Positions 9,752 through 22,900 of a stretch of DNA of 64,000 nt are shown here, piece after piece (within the stretch, counting starts at the first letter, position 1; every line of letters starts with the position of its first letter). This DNA is from Micromussa lordhowensis (taxonomy: Eukaryota > Cnidaria > Anthozoa > Scleractinia > Lobophylliidae), in NCBI GenBank assembly GCA_964020085.1, contig OZ026605.1, forward strand, positions 9,667,060 through 9,731,059. Reading direction: 5' to 3'. The position numbers were made by a program, and so were the translations under genes. The notes below the pieces were generated by a model. It worked only from the letters and a program-made list of their open reading frames with translations. It had not been told where the DNA came from and searched no databases.

Positions 9752-12700
9752 TCAAACTGGCGTCTCAGTTTTAACTCGAACCTCTTCCAGTCCAAACGAG
9801 TTGGGCGTACTGACAGTCATTTGCCCTGAGGGGCTGGTGATGGGTCCGTTGAAGACGTCGTCGTCATTTTGCTCTCTGCCGCACTCGCCATTTTCAGCCA
9901 TTTCCAGAGCTTGGTTAAGTTCCTCTCGCTTGTAAAAGTAGTTGAAATTTGAGACAATAACGGGCACTGGAAGAGCGATAGTTAAAACACCTGAAATGGC
10001 GCAGATTGAGCCCACAATTTTACCTCCAAAAGTCAGCGGTGTCATGTCCCCGTATCTATCCAAGAAACAAAACATTGTAATGAAACAATGAACTGAATGA
10101 GAAAATTATTTAACACTTTTCTTTATACCATGCCATAGAAAACACAGCCAATCAGAATACAGGAAAGCCGTTGTGTCTTCGTCGTATCGTGTTGCTGTTT
10201 GTGCTGTCAAGGCTATATTTTCTGTGGCATGGAAAGGCTTGTGTGTATACCGAGAAAATACAAGTGACTTGTGGGATATTCTAGGGTACACCACTCGAAA
10301 GCGTTGCACAGCTAATATATATCATGTTAATTTTGGTTTAATATTTAGTTAAAGAAACTAACTTAGCAATCCTCATTTCAATTTCTTACAGCTTAGTGTT
10401 TCTCTCTTTCTGCCCATTAAAGTTTACAAGACAATATCTATCAAAGTTACATTTCATCTAAAATTTTAAAGCCAGAAAGGACAATAGGCAATGTTCTCTC
10501 CAGATCCCAAAAAGCCGCGTGTCTTCAACGGCTAATATTAGAAAATCCGGCTCTTAGATTTTTGGAATTCTCAAATGTATAAAACGGTACGGCAATGGAA
10601 CTCAATCGAGTTTAGGTTAAACAAGTTGCATAGCTGCTTAAGCTCCGTTCATCGTCAAAAATGACGAAAGGTTTCACATAATGCAAGTGCGAATATATGA
10701 AAGACCATAATTTGAACTGCGAAGAAAGGTGCAAAGACATGAATGGTCATCGCAGTTATGTACCGAGTTAAAGCAGCTGTGAAAAAAGCCTGAAAATTTC
10801 AGTTTTGAAGACCTTTGAGCGAGATTCGACCCCTTGACTTCGAATCCCGTAAAAGCCTGATTTTTTAAGACCTTTTTTCACAGCTGCTTAAGTTGTGTAC
10901 ATAACTGCGATTGTCATAATGTCTTCGCAGGTTTCACATAATTTTGACGTAATTCAACGATTGTGCAGGCGGGCTATCAAAGGAAAATCCATGATTATTT
11001 TATTGTATATATTGAAACAAATTAGGAGACTAACATTGACTTCACCCACAAATAGCAAAAAATAGCTAACCTTAGCTAACCTAAGGCATGGTGAAGTGAG
11101 GAATAGATGCTTATGAACAAGCATACATCGGCTTTGCGAAAAGAATAACAATTTTAATTTTGTTTTCCTAGCAAGATTGTTGGTATTCACTAGCTACGCG
11201 GTTTCCTTTGATGTCGTGATTAATTGAAAAGGATGAAGGGCTTATATTTGGAAAGTCGCTTTAAGGTTGATATCTACTGAAGTATTGATTTGAGACGGTA
11301 GTGTTATTAAAGTATTCAATGACTTTTAAGATACCAATGACACATTTTGGAGCAGCAAGAACTTTGTTTTAACATGCTCAGCGTACAATATTAACAATTA
11401 ATTAATTCAGGTTATTTACTGTTTTCTTGGCCAATCAAAGCTTCCGACAAACAGTACAATATTATACAATAGGAAATGTACAGGGTGAAGCGTTTAGCAA
11501 TAACACTTGAAATAGACATTGCTGGTAAAGAACTTGACAGAAATTTTTTCGTATTCCAGTATTTTTCCGATTCGTTGTTTGCATAAAATTTGAGCTTTAG
11601 AAATTTGGCTAACCAAAGAAAATTGTTACTGACAAATACGAATGACAGAAGACCTTAAAAAGTGCTTAATCAAAAAGCTGTTTATTAATCAAGGTCGTAT
11701 TGTCAATTTTTTTAATAAGTCTTTCACAATTTCATTAAGGACTTCACCGATATATCCATAATTTAAGAGTTACTTTATTGAACTCTCTGTAAGATTCGAT
11801 AAAATGTTTGATCATAAACCTCTTGTTTTGAGATGTTGATTAGCATAAACCTCAATACCTTTTACTTGACAAAGCCGGCGACTTTGGCCCTGTTAGTTAA
11901 TTATCTGTTTTTCAGATGAAATAAGAATGAGAGATAATATAATTGTGGGATCAAACTAAAAGAAATGCATTTTTTCGACATGATTGCTTCTTTATATAGT
12001 ACTCAGTTTGGAATTTTGTTTTGTATGAAAACACCATTAAAAACAAGAATGGATAAATAAAAGTAAAGAACTCTTAAATGTATTACTGTATACCGACTAA
12101 ACTATACCTTCCAATGTCTCAGCCTGAAAGCTGAAAGACAAATTTCACTAGAATGTTTGTACCCTAGAGTTCCACCACAGACATACAAGTTTCATTACAT
12201 GGTAATAAACTCCAAGTTTGACTGAAACAGCTTTTAAGTAAAAAGAACTCGCTAAAATTGGATCACAATTAAAATTTAAAAACGTAATGGCGTGTTATTA
12301 TGTTAAAGCTTTATAAGTCACACTGTGCAACATATATATTGCACTCATCATTCTGACACAACACGGTCAGAGAATTGGGGGCGCGCTGTACCATGGGAGG
12401 GAGAAAAGAAATTTATCTACCTCTTTCCATAATCCTTCACTGCAGCACGTCTTGCTGATGGCAACGATGGCAACATTAATTTGTCGGTGGAATGAAATTG
12501 AAATATTGCATGCTGCATTTTTTTTTTCAATTGTAAATGGCAATTTTCTGTGATGCTTTCTTCTCGATACGAATCACCTCACTAAGACTGACATAATTCA
12601 TAAAGTTCCATCAATTCAACTGAGCAAACCAATTCGGTACGTGTATTCTTCTGCACAATGCATTAATAAACAGGTAATACGAGAACTTGCTTGCTCGGCA

Positions 12701-14816
12701 ATCTTCAATTTAATCGATCTGACGGGCAAATTCCCCCTTTCCAGTTTGGCAGACTTTGGAATTTTTCCATCCAAATATTTCTAAATTGGACAGCATATTT
12801 CTAAAACATTAATACTTAAAAGGTGTACCGACATCATGTGAATAGCTTACTGTATGTCTTGTTGACTTAATAAAAACTGAACCTGGCTGAGTCAGCCTGA
12901 GGCGGAAAGATAAGAGAAACACTGCTGTAACTTCTAACGACTTTCTTTGCGTGTCTCACAGCAGTCTATTTTTCTGAACAACACGTAGATATTTTTTCTC
13001 AAAAACAATTAGTGAGATCTTTTTAAATGAAAGCCCGTCTCAAATTTTAAACCCATTTGTTTAATTAAATTCTAGTGAAAAATTAAATTCCTACTGGGGA
13101 ATTTTATTGTATGGAAAGGCTTTCAGTCTTATATTCGAGTCGTTTTAATTCAATCAACAGTGCAAACTGGCCGGTCTCATATGTCGCTGGCATTTTAATG
13201 TACAACACATTTGCTATAAAATTGTATTATACTCAAGCCGAATTCATCGCTTTTTGATCTCGCTGGTAACCGTGGCGTGATGAAAATATTCTTAAATGAT
13301 TTATAGAGTGAAGCGTTCGATTAAAAAGGACTTAATTTTAAATAAACAATTTTATGTCCAAAAACGTCAGTTCTGGGGTTAATGAAACGAATGGGTGGGC
13401 CATTTCTTTCAGTCAAACATATTGTTCAATGATTTACGACATCTCGTTTCTAGTCACGTATTTTTGAACATTATGTTCTTTCAGCTCCTTGAGTAAAGTA
13501 ATTAAATTGAGATTCAGGAAATTTGTAACTCGTAATATAAACCGTTCGTTCCCAGTTCAAGCGTGGCAGGTTGTCGATATAAGGTACGACGGACAATGCA
13601 AATAGAATCTCTCCATTGCTAAGACAGAGAGGCTTACTTCCATGAAAGCGCCAGAATCAATACTTAACTAAGAATTGGTTGGTCATCAATTTAGTTTTTA
13701 AGACTAAATGAAGGAAAAATTCTTTACTTACCCGACCGTTGTCATAGTAACCACTGCCCACCAGAATGCATCAGGGATGCTTTTGAATTGGCTTTTTTGG
13801 CTGTCTTGTTCCGCGTAGAAAACAGCGCTTGCAAACAGCACTACTCCGATCAACAGGAAAAATATAAGCATAGCTAGTTCCCTCGAGCTCGATCGAAGAG
13901 TATAACCGAGGACTTGTAAGCCTTTGGAGTGACGCGAAAGCTTGAAGATGCGGAAAACTCGCACAAGCCGAATGACTCGAAGTACAGCTAACGACGTGAC
14001 CCTGGCCTCATTCATTGGAAGTGTTATGTAGTACGGCAGTATCGCCACTAGGTCAATAATATTTAAAAATTTGCGAATAAAGACCAACTTTTGCGGCGAC
14101 GATAGCAGCCGCACTACATATTCTAGAGTAAACCAAGCGATACAAAGCACCTCGATTACGCGGTACCAAACTTCTTGTTTTTGATCGCTACTACTGTACT
14201 TTTCGCAACCAGGTCCACTTGAGTCATTCTTACATCTTATGCTCGGCAGAGTCTCCAGGCAAAATACGACGATCGACAGAATAATGACAGTCACCGACCA
14301 CATAGCTAGAAAACGCGCGGGCATGGAACTATCAGGGTACTCGAATAATTCCCATATCCTCCTCTGTGTTTGGTTAGTAGGCAATATAGGTTTCTTCTCG
14401 CTAATGTAGCCCTCGTCTATCTCCAATCGCTGAAGATATTCCTTGCCGAGTTCAAAAAATTGCACTTCTTTCGAAAAAACATGGAAGGGAACACCACTAG
14501 GTCGCACTAGCTTACCTTGCGACTGATAAAAAAATAAAATGGCCTCGAAGGATGAGCGATTTCTGTCGAAAAAATATTCATTGTTTTCGATGTCATAGTA
14601 GAAATCCCTTTTTGCCGAAGAACCGAGCAGGGTTTCCGGGAACTGACAAAGCGTTTCTTCGAAGGTTTCAAAGCGTAGTCCACTAACGTTGATGATAATC
14701 CTTCGTCCCCTATCGCCGTTTTCTCCCGCAAGCGAAGACGGCTTGGTTGTCTGAACATTCGAGTTGTTGCTCGGTTGTTCACTGATGTGATTCAATCCAC
14801 GATTGAAGGGCTCCAT
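9752..14816 (-). CDS. Voltage-gated K+ channel, Kv1/Shaker-like, complete (462 aa)
   Basis: Two coding exons, 14816-13732 and 10055-9752, join through GT-AG junctions (GG|gtaagt ... tag|ATACGGG) into 463 codons including the stop. The T1 tetramerisation domain spans about residues 39-124 ([15 protein letters not shown]). S1 is near 169-191 and S2 near 217-238. S4 near 277-300 has arginines every third residue and ends in the Kv1 signature [12 protein letters not shown]. The filter TTVGYGD is near 359-365, and S6 carries the PVP hinge ([11 protein letters not shown]). The protein ends ETPV, a class I PDZ-binding motif comparable to the ETDV end of Shaker. It should form tetrameric plasma-membrane delayed-rectifier or A-type channels; no clear N-terminal inactivation ball is seen. 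The longer frame to 14843 starts at TTG, so ATG 14816 is preferred. The intron falls between bases 2 and 3 of the first glycine codon of GYG. Confidence 0.96.
10128..10232. repeat. Short inverted-repeat hairpin
   Basis: The arm CCATGCCATAGAAAACACAG at the left pairs with CTGTGGCATGG plus the preceding ATATTTT at the right. Loop about 60 bp. Small foldback of unknown family. Confidence 0.6.
10743..10917. mobile_element. Hairpin MITE-like element
   Basis: Left arm ATCGCAGTTATGTACC...AAGCAGCTGTGAAAAAAG pairs imperfectly with right arm TTTTTCACAGCTGCTTAAG...GTACATAACTGCGAT. The central loop has TTCGAATCCC, resembling a tRNA B box, so a tRNA-derived origin is possible. Length about 175 bp. Confidence 0.65.
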
Positions 14817-17800
14817 TCGCCCTCCCAGATGGCAATAAAGCAATTGGAAAAACGAGCAATTGATGTCCTTTTAAGTCTTGGAGAGTTATCGAATAAATAC
14901 AGCGAAAATTTAGTTATGTCGGAACAACTCTCAAGTTTTATCTTTAGCACGCAACACTCGGCAAGTTCGAATGTTTCCGTGAAAGATTTTGTTCGCTCTC
15001 ATAAAGTGGGCGACATTCAACAACGACATGACAGGTGGCGATCTGAATACTGTTTTTATTGTTTTCTACGCGCTGTCATTTTAGAATTGTAAATTTACAG
15101 AAAGACTACATGAATAATTCAAATAGGTTAATGTATTCAGAACAAGGAGATTTTCTGAACAAGTTGTTAACTCGCGTACATTTGATCAGATCAAGACATC
15201 AATGAAAACATGCCAGAACTTCAAACGAAAAACTCAGTTGAGAAACGTGGACAATTAATTTCTTAGGAATCAAGAAACTTTGTTCAAAAGTATATTATTA
15301 TTTCTCAAGCGATTTATAATCTTCGAGTATTGTTGAATGGTAAGCCTATTGGGAGTACAAGAAATGAAATTCGGTGGTTGAAAACAAGAACGTAGAGTTC
15401 TGCTTGTTGTGTAAAGACAACTTTGCATAACAAAAGCATCTGAAAGGTCCGAATTATCATTTTAATGTAAGGCCAGCTGATGCTCTGAGGTAATGCATGG
15501 AACCAAAATATCTCTAGAAGTAAAACATTAAATGAAAAGTCAAAAAAAGAAAATGAAACTCAAAATTAGTTACAAAACAGTTTTTTTTCATTTTGTCGAT
15601 ATCCGTGGAAAGTATGTGAAACGCGCTGCGGGGAAATCTTTTCGCAAAATCATCTACCTTTAATTCTACCACTTAAGCTTTTTTTCAAATGCTGTTGACA
15701 TGAAATATTCACTAGCTCGTGAATTTCACCAAAGATAACAACAACAATAATAAAACCATCTTTATGTCTTAATAAGTGCTCAAGATCCTCCGATGTGTGT
15801 CCTATATCAACGCGAATCGCCCGGTCTGTTTGCACACATGCCATGAAGATCAATACTTTTTATCGCCATATTTTCGGCTGCTTTATTTCAAATGAAGAAA
15901 CATAGACTACTGTGAATTTGATATAATTGTACTGTAGAAAGCGGTGTATGCGTGAATAAATTATTCATTGCGACTAAGACTAATATTTAAACATCAATTC
16001 ATGAAAGGCTAGACCAATTACATATGAAAATTTTGCTGTTGATAGCTTTGTGGCTTGCTTCCGTCAGATGAATGGCGTATTTCTGCTTGCATCTATAGCT
16101 TCGACAATCAAATATTTTTAAAAATCTCGCCCTCGACTTATGGTGTCTTCGATTTCCAGACAAATCACGCATTTTGATACTTGAGTTATAATACAGACCG
16201 CTATAGTGACGAAGAAATTACACCCAACTGAATATTACATCTGTTCAAATCAAGTTTATCAGTCTTCGCCTGTCAATCTTCTGTCATGCTAATTTCCAAT
16301 CTGAGGAGGACTTATTGAATGACACACGCATTGTGTTCTCATGTTTATATTAAAATACTAGTGGGCAAGCCACAGTTTCTTCACCTACGAATTTTATTTT
16401 TAATGCCTCCTACCATCAACGACGTCCACCAAATTCTCATGTTGAAACAAGCCCTGTGACTCCCAGAATGATAAACATTATAAAGTTACAATACCTGATA
16501 AGTAATGCGAATTTAGGCGCTGACCATTAATCAAATCACTCGACAATATTAACCCATTAGCAACAAAAAAACATTAATATAATTTTATCAGATTTTTTGT
16601 CCGTCCATCTTTTCTACTCATGTATTGAAGATAAGGAACAAAAAATTGAACTTTTACTAACCACAGAAAAAAATACCGAAACAACTACCCTAAGCCCTTT
16701 CATTTTAATTCAGTTTTGTCTTATCGCAACGTCATCGAGCCTCTCTCCTACACAGAGTTCGAAAGGATTGTTATAGAAAGCCGCTATGCGAGGTGAGCGC
16801 AGGCGCAAAGTCGATTAAGAAAGAAAGAACTCGACTATCAAGCCCTCTCAGATGTTCCATTACGCTCGTCTCAGGCACTTTTCGGTGTTAAATGACCGAC
16901 AGAATATAACGTTCAACTATGGATATTTTTGGGAAGTCCCAGCTAGCGCTGTGAAACTTTAAGTCAAAGAATCTAGCCAATCAAAATCATGTGTCTCCAC
17001 TGCCTTATACCTTATACCAAGACCCCGCCGGCTAACAAGGACAAGCAGCTCTATGGTCTGTTGACTCCCTTTTACAGCAAACCAACTAAACAACTATCCC
17101 CTACCAACTATGCCCAGCCCAATCCCGTGGAAGTCAAACTCGTTTCTTGTGTTAAAGTGCAACTAACCCCCAAATAATAATTTTTTTTTTTGCTCACACA
17201 AATCTCCTTATTTCTGATCGCCACTGCGATAAATTATCGTTGTAGCTATTTTGATTCATTTTCTAGGAATTTTCAAAGTCCTTAAAATTAGCCCTCTCCG
17301 TGCCCATTGCCGAGCAATATCGAAGAAGGGATCGAGTTTGGCCTGTGACGTCATCGAAGGACTAACATGTATTCGAACTTGCGACAGTGTGGTTCAAAAT
17401 CGTTGCAGGATGCAAGGAAGATGTGTTTTGGAGGGATTCGCAGTACAGCCTACTTAGGAGAGAGCACCCTCTTCATTCAATCCTATATCTCAATGACACT
17501 CGTCCAGAAGCGAGATGAAGCTAGATGATACTTCGTTTTAAAGTCTTGTCCATTTTTGATAAAATATGAAGCATAAATACCCCAGATGTTTTCACAGCGT
17601 TCGAAATCCAGTCAAACGTCTGTTGAGTGTTGAGAGGCTTCTTCTTCGATGACATCACAAGAAGCCCGACCCAGATCCCACTATGCTCGGTCGTGGGGCA
17701 CAAAATAATCACTCTAAACGCCTGTAGAATCGCGGGGATTTTATCAATCTAAATATTTTTTTCGCTGAAGTAATTGGGAAAACTATTAGACTTCAGTAAA

Positions 17801-18215
17801 CGAAACAAATTCGAGGGGGGGGGGGGTAGTTGTACTTTAACAATACATAATACATTAGCATGGCTGAAGGCCGCGTGAGTCAAAAAGCACTACACAATGA
17901 GGGAAGAGCAGCGACTTCTCGTTATCCGACACTGGGGGTAGTCTCTTACTTTTCCTGGCGAGCGACGAGTTTCGTTTCCTCGTGTACACGTGATCCGCGT
18001 GTGATGAGCGACCAAGCCACGAAAAGCGCGGCCGTTGAGGAAAAAGGAACATTCCTTCCTTGTTTCTCTCCCTTATTTGCATAATCTTTACCAAGTCCCG
18101 CGCGCGGAGGATGTCAGGAACAAAAACCGACTACTTGTAGTCCATCATGATCCACGAGCTGCGAAATAGGGAGGAAGGGCATGATTGCAGCCTAAGATCA
18201 TGCTTCCTTTCTGTT
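14817..18215. other. Intergenic, 5' flank of the Kv gene
   Basis: Presumably contains the channel promoter and 5' untranslated region, but no motif I would defend. No coding region recognised. AT-rich between 15100 and 16750, with a G-run near 17815-17826. Confidence 0.5.
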
Positions 18216-18696
18216 AAGGCTGGTTTTCATGATCGCTGCGAACGCTGTAAAAAATAGTTCAGCGGCCGCAGCGACAACGATCGCCGAGATAGACCTTTCA
18301 GTTTCATCTCAACTATCGTAGTGATCACAGGAAAACCCGTACATTGCTCATAGCCTATTTATTTTTCAACGCACTCCAGAGAGAACTGAAGAGAGAGTGA
18401 AGCATGACTGAATGGGAGCGGAGGAGAGAGCAAAGCGAGCGTATCCACTACCTCGTCAAGTCTTCCTTTTGCGCTGGCGTCCAGTTCTCTCGCGATACTT
18501 TCCCTGGTCCAACCTCATTCCCAGGGTCTCTCATTTTCCCGCCCACCTTGGGAACGAGGTTGTCCCCGGCCGCGTTCAGCAATCGAATATAAATACGAGA
18601 GAATGTAAAGGGCTGTGAACAGTCTGGGAAACCGATAGTCGTAACGATCAGTCAACTTTTTCTGTAGCGATCGCAACACGGCATAACACCAGCCTT
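18216..18696. mobile_element. Terminal-inverted-repeat element, about 480 bp
   Basis: The left end AAGGCTGGTTTTCATGATCG is matched by the reverse complement of the right end, CGATCGCAACACGGCATAAC followed by ACCAGCCTT. The interior keeps further paired GATCG motifs. No coding capacity, so a non-autonomous element is likely. The terminus resembles the CTGGTTT ends of the element at 48587-48814. Confidence 0.6.
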
Positions 18697-19321
18697 TTCG
18701 ATGCTGTTTTCTGTGATCAGCTATGGCTCTGTTCATGAAATGTGTCTAAAGAACAGTTCCTTCATCCACCCAAAATCAATTCAGCACGTGACTGGTCCAT
18801 TAAAAGAAACAATTCACCAGGCCAGCAATACATGGTCTGAAATAGTACAGAAAGGAGACGGTGCTTACCACTGCTAGTAAAACAACACAGACTCCAACCA
18901 TAGTAAATCTTCTGATTTATATTTTTATTTCATTATGCTCGATATTTTCCAGCTCTGAAATTTATGTTACCCATTACTTCGCATTGACCGTTCCATTTGT
19001 TGATTAAAAACACAAAAATTACCAAGGAACCGAAAGTTTTTTAAGCTACGTTCTTTCCCGCTTAGGTTATCCTGGAAATGCAGAAGAATTTTCCCTATTG
19101 TGACACACAAACAGCGAAACACAAAAATTCATCTGCGTTTAAGCAAGACACCAAGCAGTTCCAATCTACTGTCCAAAACAAAAAACACCAAAATATCATT
19201 TAATCATATCCGTTGAAAACAGGGCGTTGTCTTTCCTTCTACTCAGCATCACTGGAAACATGGCGCCACTCTGAAAACAGAGAAACTCAAAATCAGAAAT
19301 TCTCTCGGCAGAGTTGCACAA

Positions 19322-19517
19322 TAGACCATTTTACAGCTGTCCGCTCGGTGACCTGGCCTTTGAATGGCAGCGATGCTGGAGGTGACCTTGTTTTGATGCA
19401 GACCACATTGCTTTTGTTATGCAAATCAAGCTGTTCTAATGTTAACTAGAAGCATCCCTCCAGACTCGCTGCCATTCAAAGGCCAGGTCACCCAGCAGAC
19501 AGCTGTAAAATGGTCTA
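19322..19517. mobile_element. MITE family A, copy 1
   Basis: Termini TAGACCATTTTACAGCTGT and ACAGCTGTAAAATGGTCTA are perfect inverted repeats. Pairing continues inward through GGTGACCTGGCCTTTGAATG. The outermost TA may be the target duplication. A second copy lies at 53635-53871. Confidence 0.85.
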
Positions 19518-19700
19518 CTACTGGCATGTGGACAAACAAGGAAATACTGTTGACCACATTCTTTCTTAAGAGGGAAAAAGGGCGGAAACAAACTATGTAT
19601 TGAACCATTTTTGCGCAAATTAAGAAATATTTTACGAGAAGCTTATGCGCAACCCTGGCCTCTGGTCAGCACTGTTTCCTTGTTGAACAAACGGAAAAGA

Positions 19701-19706
19701 TTTATT
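19701..19706 (-). promoter_or_regulatory. Candidate poly(A) signal of gelsolin-family gene 1
   Basis: AATAAA on the minus strand, about 280 bases past the stop at 19982. Suggestive by position only. Confidence 0.3.
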
Positions 19707-19981
19707 ACCCGAGTAATTATTCTGAAAAAAAAACAAAGCAAACTACTTAGCTCAGGGATTGGATGTGACTACTTAAGTTCGAGTCGTTTGAAATCAAAAT
19801 TTCTTAACTGTTTTTCTCTGTGGCTAAATCCACAGAACATTTATCAGCAGTATTAGGTACTCAAAAATTTCTAATTTGTCCCAGACTAAAATAGGCTATT
19901 AAAACAAAGTACAAGTGTCACTGCACTGTTCGATTAACATAGTCCGCTAAGTCTTCCGGTCAACAAAGAGCAGCCAGTACC

Positions 19982-22900
19982 TCAATTGAAGGCTTTGTGG
20001 AATTCAACGACTTCCTTTCCTTCTTCGACAACGGTCACGGGTTGCCATGGGTTAGCACTGTCTTTTAGGTAGTTCTGTTGGAAGAAAAACAAAATAAGCA
20101 CACACCACGAAAAGATGGGCACAGAAACAACTTTGGAACACATGACTGGGCTAGAAACAGAGGAAAACAATCTAATCAAGTTTCAGACTGGCTCTCAGGG
20201 CTGATTTTCAGTGTTGCATAGCAGCATACTCTGACGCCACTAGGAGCTTTTGAGTAACGCTGTTTTTTTTGGGAAATTTTCCCAACATGGTTTAATCAGT
20301 AACACTGTTACAAGTGTAGAGGTCTTATGCTAACTTCAAAGGTGTTAAGACGGATTTCGCTCAAAGTTCGAGCAATAAGTTCAAGAATTATTTACTAAAA
20401 ATATACTCACAGCACGGTAACTTTTTGGATATTATTTACAACATCTCACTATAGTTCATTTCTCTAGGTGACCCGGCGATCAAATCCCCAAGCATTCTCG
20501 AGAAAGTTAATGTCACACTTCGTAAGAATGCTTAATACGTGTGTTGTTGTGTTTCCAACTAACGCAAAACATCCATTTTAATTGAAATATGGAGAACTTC
20601 ATTGCTCTGGACGAGTCATATCTTCTTACCTTTATTCAAAATACTACCATGTTATGAGGTTTTTTGGTAACTTTATATTTGCCATTATTGCTCGAATGTT
20701 CTGCGGAAATCATCTTAATTAGAAACATCTTACCCGCTGGTGAAAACAATCGTTAAGTAATAGAGACCTATTTGAAATATCGAGAAACGAGACCAATAGA
20801 CGACGCGCAACGGTCCAAAATTAGACGTATTTCAAAGTATGATGAGAGACTGTGGTTCATGTTTGATTTATTTTCTCCAACGAAACTAAAACCAACAAGT
20901 GACGGAGTGATAAAATCGTCCAAAATAATGGTGGAAAAGTTGATTGACAAAAATTATGAAGGTGCAGCCTTGTTAAGTAAACGCTAGCCCCAAATAAACG
21001 CCGTTCCAAGAAGTCCAAAACTCCCCTGGCCTTTAATCGAGAAAACACGGTTCTGTCAATTCCTCTAATCGGTAATGAAACTTACAGCACATAAGCTGGC
21101 GACCAGGATGATAATAAGATATTTAACTAAAAACGAAACGAAGTAATATCAATTATAAACATCTACCAATTTAATTCCTGTTTTCTTATGCACGATGGGC
21201 AATCGAGCTCGCCTGAATTTGGATATTTCAGTGTTTCATAATCCAGCTATACCAAGGGTGAGGATCCATCCCGCCACTATTTTTGGCTCAATCCCGCCAT
21301 CCCGCCCCAATCAGAATATTTATCTTGATCCCGCCTGGTTAAAGTCGCAGTTCCCTGGTAACGTCTGCAGCGTGCGATTTTCCGTTTTTCATTCCGTTCA
21401 ATCCTGTACCCCGTCTGTCAAAGTGAACAAATCCCTTTCCTACCGAAATATTTTTATCCCGCAGCCCGCCATTTCAAGTCTTGTCATCCCGTATCCCGCC
21501 TTCATTTTTACTCTCATCCCGTATCCCGCCAAATCAGTGTTAGACCCTCAAGGGCTAGGAGAGGATGAGAGAGTTAATCTCTCGTATAGGCCTTCTTCCT
21601 AAGGTAATCCCTCTCGAGTTAATATGAGATCACTCACAGAAGGGTCAAGAAAAAAACAATCCTGTAACGAGGGTTTGACTCACTTGCACAGTCAAAACAA
21701 CGTTACAAGTGTTGTCCCCCTCCTCGAAAAATATCCACGCAATGCAAGTGATGACATTTATCAGCGGATCGAGAACGGAGAAGCTTGTCTAAAAATAACT
21801 TGAGATGAATTTCCACGAGAGTAATGCCTGTATGGGGGATCGACTCTCACCCTTCATTCGCTCTTGACTGTGGCGATCAGGCGCGTTTGGTTGGAGTAGG
21901 GTTGAGGTGATCCCTTACTCAAAAGCATTGCATGTCAGCCGTTATGTTGAAGTCAGCCGCCTGCTCACTTCTTTGCTGCTTGCTTGCTGTTTAAACATGT
22001 TAAATTAAGAGAATGCGAACAAAACACTTACATGGGCACGGGATAATCCATTCTTCTTCTCTTCATGACTGGCACCTCTACCAATCCACACAAAACAATG
22101 TTTTCCAGAATCCAAGATAAACACTTAAAACAAATATTGTACGTGTTAGAAACTTGCAGGCTTAAACGTACAACACAGGCAGCCAGTGTTCTAGATTCTT
22201 TGGGTTCTCGCGCAATGTTTACGACCCAACAACAGCTGCACTGACAGGGAGACTTTTCGAGAAATCGAGGAGTTAATGATTTGTGAACGTGATACGAATC
22301 GTTCATGACTTGTTGAAGGAAGCAATGTTGTGTAACAGGTGGCAAGTTTAATTTAGTGCTCAACACAAGTTGTAACAAGTTCAGAATAACGACGAATCCA
22401 AAAGCTTAATTAATGTTGCAAAACTGATTTTGATATCACTTAAAACGTAACAAATTAAGAAAATGCACTCCTTCCTGTTCAGCGCTGTTTTGTTGTGCTT
22501 TTGGGGTAATTTTCCCATTTTCTGTCATTTCAGTCTCCCATAAACATAGGCGGCCAAGCTCATGATGTGTGTTGTGTTTAGAACGGTTTGAATTTATAAA
22601 GGTTTGTATGGGAACAAAACGGTTTAGCTTTAAAAGTCAATTATTCTTAAATTTTGTGAATAAAACCTACTTACCCTGTTGCTCTGTTGTATTTCTTGTT
22701 GTTTGCCAGCTCCTCAGGCCGATCTAACGCGATTTCGGTGAGTTATCGTTCTGTGGGTTTTCACTACTAAGAGAAGGACAAGGCCATACACTGATTTCCG
22801 TTTAGCTCGCCGCTCGAAGCGAATAAATCCACTGAAAATCACCCTTTCTTTCAGTTGTGGAAACCCACAGAACGATAACTCAATGAAATCGCGCTAAATC

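Larger units (their letters stand above)
10056..13731 (-). other. Single intron of the Kv gene (3.7 kb)
   Basis: Begins gtaagt and ends tag on the minus strand, length 3676 bp. No coding sequence recognised inside. It holds two hairpin elements, listed separately. Most of 10920-13700 is AT-rich with nothing else identified. Confidence 0.9.

Noticed and set aside
13728..14843. Longer start for the K+ channel at 14843
   Set aside because: That start codon is TTG; the first ATG in frame is at 14816.
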